Source of the DNA: JARKQH01 sp964631605
Lineage (GTDB): Bacteria > Verrucomicrobiota > Verrucomicrobiia > Limisphaerales > UBA8199
Assembly (NCBI GenBank): GCA_964631605.1
Contig: CAZVYG010000029.1
Location: 1 to 50,376 of the forward strand
Reading direction: 5' to 3'
DNA length: 50,376 bases
Positions 34,122-41,271 of this stretch are shown here, piece by piece (position 1 is the first letter of the stretch; the number at the start of each line of letters is the position of its first letter). Both the position numbers and the translations under genes were made by a program. Under the pieces are notes generated by a model. The model ran no database searches, was not told where the DNA came from, and worked only from the letters and a program-made list of their open reading frames with translations.

Positions 34122-34898
34122 ATGGACCGGGAACCGTTAGTTCGACGACGGGGGTTCACCCTGATCGAACTGCTGGCAGTGATAGCGACCATAGCGATAC
34201 TCGCGTCACTGTTGTTGCCGGTCCTTGGCCGCGCCAAGATAAAAGCGCAGCGAACCCATTGCGCCTCCAACCTCCGACAACTGGGCTATGCCTGGATGCT
34301 GTATGCCTCCGACAATGATGGTTATTTGGTGGAGTCCTATCCCAGCAGTCCGGATGTTTGGGTCAAAGGGGACATGACCAAAGCTGCGGAGGTGGGAAAT
34401 GTGCAACTGATCCAGCAAGGCAAACTCTACGCTTACAATCAGAATCCCGCCATTTATCGGTGTCCCAGCGACAATGGGGTGTTGATCGAGGGCAAGCGGG
34501 TTCAAACCGTGCGCAGCTACTCGATGAATGCATTCATGGGGGCCCGTGACAAGACTGTTGGCCCTATCCCCCAAAGTGCGACGCGGCATGTTCCTTTTTT
34601 TGCGCGCGACTCGGACCTGCCGCGGCCCTCGGAACTCTGGGTGCTGGTGGATGAGGACGAACGCAGCATCAACGACGGCTTCTTCGTAACCGACCCGGAT
34701 GCGCGGCTGTGGGTGGATTTTCCGTCAATCTCCAGCCATCGCCACGGTTATACATACGCGCTGAACTTCGCCGACGGCCACTCGGAGGTCTGGCGCTTCA
34801 ACGACGCCCGCACCGCCAGGGTTTCCGCCAATAAAACCGAACAGTCAGGGAACCTGGATCTCATCAAACTGGCACGGGCGACGACCGTGCCCAAGTAG
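34122..34898 (+). CDS. Long prepilin-like protein with H-X9-DG motif
   Basis: A 258-residue homologue of the gene at 18967-19881. Start MDREPLVRRRGFTLIELLAV gives the short basic leader, Gly-Phe cleavage site and Glu5; the helix continues IATIAILASLLLPVLGRAKI. Then CASNLRQLGYAWMLYASDN, IYRCPSDNG, and the C-terminal HRHGYTYALNFADGHSEVWR with the His nine residues before Asp-Gly. Two such long pseudopilins and two short ones in one window show expansion of this machinery. A possible promoter lies at 34058. It stands alone, followed by the GAF gene on the same strand. Confidence 0.93.
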   Translation: MDREPLVRRRGFTLIELLAVIATIAILASLLLPVLGRAKIKAQRTHCASNLRQLGYAWMLYASDNDGYLVESYPSSPDVWVKGDMTKAAEVGNVQLIQQGKLYAYNQNPAIYRCPSDNGVLIEGKRVQTVRSYSMNAFMGARDKTVGPIPQSATRHVPFFARDSDLPRPSELWVLVDEDERSINDGFFVTDPDARLWVDFPSISSHRHGYTYALNFADGHSEVWRFNDARTARVSANKTEQSGNLDLIKLARATTVPK

Positions 34899-35024
34899 CT
34901 TTCGTTTTCGGTATAAAGCGCTGCGGTTGAGTCGGGCTCCAGGCTTGCTGGGTGGGAGGAGCCAAAAACGCGCTTTTCTTTCCACGCCCCGCCCCCTATT
35001 GTCGCCTTCATCAAAGAAAACCAC

Positions 35025-35657
35025 ATGAGCGCCCCGGAAACACAACGCGAGCGGCAACGCCTGAAGATTCTATGGGAGTACCAGGTTCTTGATACCGTCC
35101 CCGAGGAGGTTTTCGATCAGTTGACCGAGTTGGCGGCGCACATCTGTGAAGCGCCCATTGCCCTCATTTCGCTGGTTGACGAAAACCGCCAGTGGTTTAA
35201 ATCGAAAGTTGGGATTTCCCTGAGTCAAACCTCCCGCGACGTGTCTTTTTGCGCCCACGCCATCCGCCAGTCCGGCCTTTTTCTGGTCTCCGACGCCACC
35301 AAGGACCCGCGTTTTGCCCAAAACCCCCTGGTCGTTTCGGACCCCAAAATACGGTTTTATGCGGGCGCGCCGCTGGTTACGCCGGACGGCCACGCCTTGG
35401 GCACCCTTTGTGTGATTGACACCGTTCCGCGGAAGCTAAAGCCGGATCAGCAGCAGGCGATGCAGGTGCTGGCCCGTCACGTGGTGTCGCAGTTGGAACT
35501 GCGTCGGCGCACCCGCGAACTGGTCGAAGTCCGCGCGGCGCGGGAGAAAGAGGCGGCAAACGTCCGTCGCCTTCGCGCGGAACTGGCCCAAGCCCGGCGC
35601 GAGCTGGCGCGGCTTCAAAGGCGGAAACCGTCCCGCCGATTGTGCAAAGCCTCCTAA
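35025..35657 (+). CDS. Single-GAF-domain protein
   Basis: A 210-residue cytoplasmic protein. A single GAF domain fills residues 15-165 (VFDQLTELAAHICEAPIALI, then SFCAHAIRQSG, FYAGAPLVTPDGHALGTLCV). This subtype ('FCAHAI-Q...F-V-DA--D-RF--NP-V') normally precedes kinases or GGDEF domains, but here the protein ends in a helical Arg/Glu-rich segment (ELVEVRAAREKEAANVRRLR) without an output domain. It could sense a ligand and act on a partner. Its end nearly touches the metalloprotease gene, but with different start context. Confidence 0.85.
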   Translation: MSAPETQRERQRLKILWEYQVLDTVPEEVFDQLTELAAHICEAPIALISLVDENRQWFKSKVGISLSQTSRDVSFCAHAIRQSGLFLVSDATKDPRFAQNPLVVSDPKIRFYAGAPLVTPDGHALGTLCVIDTVPRKLKPDQQQAMQVLARHVVSQLELRRRTRELVEVRAAREKEAANVRRLRAELAQARRELARLQRRKPSRRLCKAS

Positions 35658-35764
35658 GCTTCGCTGGTCTGGCGTTGGATAAAGACAATCAACCCCTCGA
35701 GAACAATCACCAAGCCGGTAGCCCATTTCATGCTGATCAACCCGCCCCTCCGCCTGAACTGAAC

Positions 35765-38329
35765 ATGAAACTCTCCCTCCCGCGTTTTCCTCTGCTCACC
35801 CTTTTTTCGGCCGCCCTCATTGCGGCTGCCCACCTGCCCCTGGCCGGCCTTGCCGCGGCGTCTGCGCCGGGGGCCCCTGCCCCGCTGTTTCTCGAAGCGG
35901 CGTTGGCCGGCCCCGTGGACCTGCCGCCCACCATTGCCCGACACCGCCCGGTGCAGGTGAACTTTGCGGCTCTGGCGCAGGCTCAAGTTGCGGGTGCGAT
36001 GCTGCAATTCAATTGCTTTGCGGACGAGTCATTCGTCGGGCGGGTTGAGAGTATTGAGCGCCAGTCCGAATCCAGCTTCACACTCAGCGGCCGTCTTGAG
36101 GACACGCCGTTCTCGAGCTTCGTCCTCGTCGCCAACGGCGAGGTGGCGGTGATGAACCTGCGCCCCGGCCCGCAGGGCCTTTTCCAGTTGCGTTACCTTG
36201 GCAACGGGATTCACGATGTTCGCAAGATTGACGAGCGCCAGTTCCCGCCCTGCGGCACAACGTCCGCGCAGGCCGTCAATCATCCTTCGCGAGACGCCGG
36301 GCCGCAGCCGGCGCCTGGCGATCCCCAACCCGATGCCGGCAACCTGATTGATGTGATGGTGGTCTATACCGCCGGGGCTCGGGCGGCCGCAGGTGGCACC
36401 GCGGCCATGGAAGCCCTCATCACCCTGGCCTTCACCGAATCCAACTCGGCCTATCAACAGAGCCTGGTCACCCCGCGCATCCGGCTGGTTTACAAGGCGG
36501 AGGTCAATTACGTCGAAACCACCTTTGCCACCGACCTGAACCGTTTGACAGATCCGAGCGACGGCTACCTGGATGAAGTTCACGCCTGGCGCAACGCTTA
36601 CGGCGCGGACCTGGTCAGTCTCTGGCTCAACAACAGCAGCTCCTGCGGCCTGGCCTGGCAGATGGTTTCCCTCTCATCCTCTTTCGAGGCGAATGCGTTC
36701 AGCACGATTCATTGGGATTGCGCCACCGGCTATTACTCCTTCAGCCACGAGATGGGCCACAACATGGGCTGCACCCACGACCGGGCAAATGCCAGCGGCG
36801 CCGGCCTGGACTCTTACTCTTATGGTTGGCGTTTTTACGGCACGAACGGCCTTCAATACCGCACCATCATGGCCTACGAACCGGGCACGCGCATTCCCCG
36901 CTTTTCCAATCCTAATGTTCTTTACTACGGCACGGCCACAGGCGTTCCGATTGGCGCCCCGAACGAGGCTTACAACGCCATGACGATCAATAATTCCGCT
37001 TCGACCGTCGCCAACTTCCGCCAGACGGTGGTCAACCCGAATGTCCCGCCCACGATCACCGCGCAACCGCTCTCCCAAAGTGTTTCCGCGGGCACGACTG
37101 TTTCCTTCTCGGTCAGCGCGGATGGGACGCCGCCGCTTTCCTATCAGTGGCGCAAGGATGGCAGCGCCCTGTCCGGCGCCACGCTGTCCACTTATCATCT
37201 GAACAACGTCCAGACCAACGACGCCGGGGTTTACTCGGTCGAGGTTTCCAATCCCTACGGCGCGGCCCTCAGCTCCAACGCCACGCTTGTGGTCAATGTC
37301 CCGGTTGCCCTGGCGGAAGCCCTGGACAATTCGGATTTGACGTGGACCACCGGTGGGACCGCCCCCTGGGTTGGCCAAAACACCAATTCCTACGACGGCG
37401 TTGACGCGGTCCAGAGCGGGGGCATCTCTCATTCGCAGGAATCCTGGCTGGAGACGGTCGTCACCGGACCGGGAACGTTGTCCTTTTGGTGGAAGGTTTC
37501 CTCTGAGGCCAGCTATGACTGGCTCGAACTTTACCTGGACGGCACGCTGCAATCGGGCCGGATTTCCGGCGAGACGGCTTGGTCATCGAAGTCCGTGGTG
37601 ATTGGCGGCGGTGTCCACACCGTGCGCTGGCGTTATGCGAAGGATTACGTTACGTCGAGCGGGCAGGATCGGGGATGGTTGGATCAGGTGGTTTTCACGC
37701 CGGGGGCTCTCTCGATGGGCGGCGCGGTGGATAATCCGGGGGTGGAATGGTATTCCTACGGCAACGCGAACTGGTACGCTCAAACCGCCGTGGCGCATGA
37801 CGGCGTGGATGCCGCAGCCAGCGGGGTCATCACCGACGGGCAGGAATCGGTGCTGTGGACGACGGTCGTCGGACCGGGCACCCTCAAGTTCTGGTGGAAG
37901 GTGGATTGTGAGGCCGATTACGACTGGCTGGATGTCTATGTCAATGGGGGTTACCCGGCCGCCTCCATCACGGGCTGGACGGATTGGAGCGAGGTGACTC
38001 TGCAAATGCCGGAAGGGACGAATTATGTCGAGTGGGTTTACTCGAAAGATGAGCTTTATTCCGCGGGGGCGGACCAGGGGTGGGTGGACCAGGTGTTGTA
38101 TGCGGCGGGGTCGCGGATTTTGTCGAATGGGTTTGTCAGCAGCCCGGCGCCGGCGCACGTTTTACAGATTGGGGGTTTCGCCGGGGCCTCTTATACGGTT
38201 CAAGTTTCCACCAATCTTTACGATTGGAGCAATCTGACCAACGTTATCGGATCGGCCACTGGCGTCTGGGTCTGGGACGTTGCCGCGGGGAATTTGAGCC
38301 GGCGGTTTTATCGCGTTAAATCCCCTTGA
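35765..38329 (+). CDS. Secreted metzincin metalloprotease with Ig-like and duplicated concanavalin-like domains
   Basis: An 854-residue secreted protein from ATG 35765 (MKLSLPRFPLLTLFSAALIA), where a signal peptide begins; the upstream frame is not protein-like. The catalytic zinc motif is SHEMGHNMGCTHDRA at about residue 328 (HExGHNxGxxHD, reprolysin-like metzincin; Met-turn probably TIMAYEPG). A pro-domain lies between 30 and 190. An Ig-like domain follows (about 427-515, PPTITAQPLSQSVSAGTTVS), then two copies of a MAM/LamG-like domain (about 519-650 and 654-782), each with GPGTL-FWWKV, YDWL-(L/V)Y and QGW(V/L)DQV. The last 70 residues (YTVQVSTNLYDWSN) are the common C-terminal fold of the phylum. 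A secreted protease for extracellular polymers is likely. Confidence 0.93.
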   Translation: MKLSLPRFPLLTLFSAALIAAAHLPLAGLAAASAPGAPAPLFLEAALAGPVDLPPTIARHRPVQVNFAALAQAQVAGAMLQFNCFADESFVGRVESIERQSESSFTLSGRLEDTPFSSFVLVANGEVAVMNLRPGPQGLFQLRYLGNGIHDVRKIDERQFPPCGTTSAQAVNHPSRDAGPQPAPGDPQPDAGNLIDVMVVYTAGARAAAGGTAAMEALITLAFTESNSAYQQSLVTPRIRLVYKAEVNYVETTFATDLNRLTDPSDGYLDEVHAWRNAYGADLVSLWLNNSSSCGLAWQMVSLSSSFEANAFSTIHWDCATGYYSFSHEMGHNMGCTHDRANASGAGLDSYSYGWRFYGTNGLQYRTIMAYEPGTRIPRFSNPNVLYYGTATGVPIGAPNEAYNAMTINNSASTVANFRQTVVNPNVPPTITAQPLSQSVSAGTTVSFSVSADGTPPLSYQWRKDGSALSGATLSTYHLNNVQTNDAGVYSVEVSNPYGAALSSNATLVVNVPVALAEALDNSDLTWTTGGTAPWVGQNTNSYDGVDAVQSGGISHSQESWLETVVTGPGTLSFWWKVSSEASYDWLELYLDGTLQSGRISGETAWSSKSVVIGGGVHTVRWRYAKDYVTSSGQDRGWLDQVVFTPGALSMGGAVDNPGVEWYSYGNANWYAQTAVAHDGVDAAASGVITDGQESVLWTTVVGPGTLKFWWKVDCEADYDWLDVYVNGGYPAASITGWTDWSEVTLQMPEGTNYVEWVYSKDELYSAGADQGWVDQVLYAAGSRILSNGFVSSPAPAHVLQIGGFAGASYTVQVSTNLYDWSNLTNVIGSATGVWVWDVAAGNLSRRFYRVKSP

Positions 38330-38366
38330 ATCACCACGACCAAATTGTAGCTTGGGCAACAGATTT

Positions 38367-39791
38367 ATGAAAAATCAGCGAGCTGGAGAATCGGGCGTCA
38401 CGCGCCGCGCGTTTTTGTCATCCACGGCATTAGGAATCGCAGCCATGTCGGTGGTTCCTCGGCATGTGCTGGGAGGCCCAAAGTTTGTGGCGCCGAGTGA
38501 GAGAATCAACCTGGCCATCATCGGGTGCGGGGGACAGGGGCGGACGAATGTGCGGGCGCTGTTTCAACACAAGGATGTGCAGATGGTGGCGGTGGCCGAC
38601 CCGATCGAGCACCATGATCTGGACGCCTACTATTACAAGGGGGTGGCGGGCCGGCTGCCCCTGAAGGAGGAGATCGAACAGCATTATTCGGCGGAGAGAC
38701 CGGACTACAAGGTGGCGGCGTATGAGGATTTCCGGACGATGCTGGAAAAGGAGAAAGGGATAGACGCGGTGCTCTGCGCGACGCCGGATCATTTGCATGC
38801 CTATGTGTGTGTGCGGGCGATGCAGGCGGGCAAGCATGTGTATTGCGAGAAGCCCCTGACGCATAACGTGTGGGAGGCGCGGCGGGTGGCGCAGGTGGCG
38901 AAGGAGACAGGGGTGGCGACGCAATTGGGGAACCAGGGGCATTCGGGGGATTTTATCCGCCAAACTTGCGAGATGATTTGGGATGGGGCGATTGGGGAGA
39001 TCCGAGAGGTGCACGCCTGGACGAATGCGTCGCGGTGGAACCGGAAGCATTTGAGCGGCAGGCCGGAGGCGGAGCCGGTACCGGCGGGTGTGAATTGGGA
39101 CTTGTGGCTGGGGCCGCGGGAGACGCGTCCCTACAGTTCTGCTTACTCGCCGGTGAGCTGGCGGGATTTTTGGGATTTTGGAACGGCGCCCATCGGAGAC
39201 TTCTTCTGCCATAATTTTGACCCGGCGTTGTGGGCGCTGGATTTGCGGGAGCCGGTGAGTATCGAGGCGTCAGCGGCCGGAGGGGTGGATGACTACATTG
39301 CGCCGGTGGCAGGCCTTTATACGTATCAGTTTGGGGCGCGGGGAAAGATGCCCCCGGTGAGGTTTACGTGGTATGAAGGCGGGCTGATGCCGCCACGTCC
39401 GGATGTGCTGGAGGAAGATGATCAGTTGGGCGCGAATGGGAACGGGATTCTGTTTGTGGGAGATAAAGGGCTCCTGACGTGTCCGGGTTGGGCCGGGCGG
39501 CCGTACTTGCTGCCGGGGTCGAGGAATGACGATTACAAGCGCCCGGCGCCGAAGTTGCCGCGGTCGAAGGGACATCATCGGGATTGGCTGGATGCGTGCA
39601 AGGGGGGCCCGCCGGCGAGCGCGAATTTCGAGTATGGGGCGGCATTGACCGAGGTGGGGTTGCTGGGGTTGGTGGCGATGCGGACGAAGAAGAAGATTTA
39701 TTGGGATGCGAAGGGAATGAAGGCAACAAACGCACCGGAGGCGGAGCGCTTCTTGAAGGAGTCTTACCGGCCGGGATGGGAGGTGGGGTGA
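38367..39791 (+). CDS. Tat-exported Gfo/Idh/MocA-family oxidoreductase
   Basis: A 474-residue NAD(P)-binding oxidoreductase-family protein. ATG 38367 gives a twin-arginine signal (GVTRRAFLSSTALGIAAMSV), so it is exported folded, with its cofactor. The Rossmann motif is INLAIIGCGGQGRTN; family Lys is in YCEKPLTHNVWEA, followed by QLGNQGHSGDFI and DFWDFGTAPIGDFFCHNFDP, with the catalytic-site-like His/Asp. Such Tat-targeted members are widespread in Planctomycetes-Verrucomicrobia, where they are thought to act on sugars of complex polysaccharides. It is upstream of the sugar operon on the same strand, 37 bases before the uridylyltransferase start. Confidence 0.93.
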   Translation: MKNQRAGESGVTRRAFLSSTALGIAAMSVVPRHVLGGPKFVAPSERINLAIIGCGGQGRTNVRALFQHKDVQMVAVADPIEHHDLDAYYYKGVAGRLPLKEEIEQHYSAERPDYKVAAYEDFRTMLEKEKGIDAVLCATPDHLHAYVCVRAMQAGKHVYCEKPLTHNVWEARRVAQVAKETGVATQLGNQGHSGDFIRQTCEMIWDGAIGEIREVHAWTNASRWNRKHLSGRPEAEPVPAGVNWDLWLGPRETRPYSSAYSPVSWRDFWDFGTAPIGDFFCHNFDPALWALDLREPVSIEASAAGGVDDYIAPVAGLYTYQFGARGKMPPVRFTWYEGGLMPPRPDVLEEDDQLGANGNGILFVGDKGLLTCPGWAGRPYLLPGSRNDDYKRPAPKLPRSKGHHRDWLDACKGGPPASANFEYGAALTEVGLLGLVAMRTKKKIYWDAKGMKATNAPEAERFLKESYRPGWEVG

Positions 39792-39828
39792 GGGAGGCAA
39801 GGCGGAGCCGCGTGGATTGGACGCTGCC

Positions 39829-41271
39829 ATGGGTACGGGGATAGATGCCGGGGGCCCGAAGGGGTTTTCGGAGTTTGCGGCCAAGATGCGGGCCGCGGGA
39901 GTGAACGAGGCGGCGATTCGGGCGTTCGAGTATAGCTACCGGGAGTTGTTGGAGGGTGAGACGGGGCTGATTCCGGAGCAGACCCTCGAGCCGGTCGAGG
40001 AGTTGCCGCGGATGGAGGAGGTGGTTGGTGAAACGGGGGCAGGGACCGGACGAGACGAGGAGGCAGGAGCGATTTTGGGGGAGGTCGCGGTGTTGAAGTT
40101 GAACGGCGGGCTGGGGACAAGCATGGGGCTGGAGGGACCCAAGTCGCTGCTGCCCGTCAAGGACGGATTGACGTTTCTGGATTTCATCGCGCGGGGGATT
40201 TTGCATTGGCGACGGGCCATGGGTGGGAGTTGCCGGTTTCGGTTGCTGAACAGTTTCAGCACCAGCGCGGAGACCTTGGGCTATTTGGAGCGGTATCCGG
40301 AGCTGGGGCCGGCGCGGGATCTGGAAGTGATGCAAAGCCAGGTGCCCAAGGTGGATGCGGCGACGCTGCGTCCGGCGGAATGGCCGAGGCAGCGGCAGTT
40401 GGAGTGGTGTCCGCCAGGTCATGGGGACCTGTATCCGTCGTTGTATGGGTCGGGTCAGTTGGATGATTTGCTCCGGGCTGGCGTGCGGGTGTTGTTCGTC
40501 TCGAATTCGGATAATTTGGGCGGGACTTTGGATTTGGGCTTGTTGCGGTGGTTTTTGCGGAGCGGGATGCCGTTCATGATGGAGGTGGCGGAACGGACGG
40601 TTGCGGATCGCAAGGGGGGGCATCTGGCGCGGCGTGGCGGGCGGCTGATCCTGCGGGAGCTGGCGCAGTGTCCGGAGCAAGACCTGGGGTGCTTTCAAGA
40701 TGTGAAGCGGCATCGTTATTTTAACACGAATAATGTGTGGATACGACTGGACCGGTTGAAGGAGGTGCTCGAGCGGAATGGTGGTTATCTGCGGCTGCCC
40801 GTTATTCGGAATCGGAAGCGGCTGGACCCGCGGGAGAAAGGGTCGCCGGAGGTGATCCAGCTTGAGACGGCCATGGGGGCGGCGATTGAATGTTTTGACG
40901 GGGCGGGGGCGGTGGTGGTGCCGCGGAGCCGGTTTGCGCCGGTGAAGACAACGGCGGATTTGCTGGGGCTGCGGTCGGATGCGTACGAGGTGACTGAGGA
41001 TTGGCGGCTGGAGCTGGCGCCGGGCGGCAGGGGGCAGCCGCCGGTGATTGATCTGGATTCAGCGCATTACGGTTTTGTGGATCAGTTGGATGAGTGCACC
41101 CGGGGCGGGGTTCCGTCGTTGAAAGAATGTGCGGCGTTGAGCGTGCGGGGGCTGTTTCGGTTCCGATCGGATAACGTGTTTCGGGGGCGGGTGCGGCTGG
41201 AGAACGCCTCGGGGATGGCGTGCGAGCTGCCGCCCGGGGTGTATGCAGATTGCACGTGGGTGGCCCGATGA
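39829..41271 (+). CDS. UTP-glucose-1-phosphate uridylyltransferase, eukaryotic (UDPGP) type
   Basis: A 480-residue member of the UDPGP family (eukaryotic UGP/AGX), not the bacterial GalU family. The nucleotide loop is VLKLNGGLGTSMGLEGPKSL; then PPGHGDLYPSLYGSG, FVSNSDNLGGTLDL, YFNTNNVWIRLD, QLETAMGAAIECF and VPRSRFAPVKTTADLLGL. All are classic UGP1 motifs. Makes UDP-glucose from glucose-1-phosphate. The start ATG 39829 is inside a longer TTG-started frame. Its stop codon overlaps the next start (ATGA), so it is translationally coupled to the glucanotransferase, linking glucose-1-phosphate use to glucan processing. Confidence 0.93.
   Translation: MGTGIDAGGPKGFSEFAAKMRAAGVNEAAIRAFEYSYRELLEGETGLIPEQTLEPVEELPRMEEVVGETGAGTGRDEEAGAILGEVAVLKLNGGLGTSMGLEGPKSLLPVKDGLTFLDFIARGILHWRRAMGGSCRFRLLNSFSTSAETLGYLERYPELGPARDLEVMQSQVPKVDAATLRPAEWPRQRQLEWCPPGHGDLYPSLYGSGQLDDLLRAGVRVLFVSNSDNLGGTLDLGLLRWFLRSGMPFMMEVAERTVADRKGGHLARRGGRLILRELAQCPEQDLGCFQDVKRHRYFNTNNVWIRLDRLKEVLERNGGYLRLPVIRNRKRLDPREKGSPEVIQLETAMGAAIECFDGAGAVVVPRSRFAPVKTTADLLGLRSDAYEVTEDWRLELAPGGRGQPPVIDLDSAHYGFVDQLDECTRGGVPSLKECAALSVRGLFRFRSDNVFRGRVRLENASGMACELPPGVYADCTWVAR

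Noticed and set aside
37500..38400. Replication origin at the composition switch
   Set aside because: No dnaA, DnaA-box cluster or AT-rich unwinding region seen; the switch alone is not enough.
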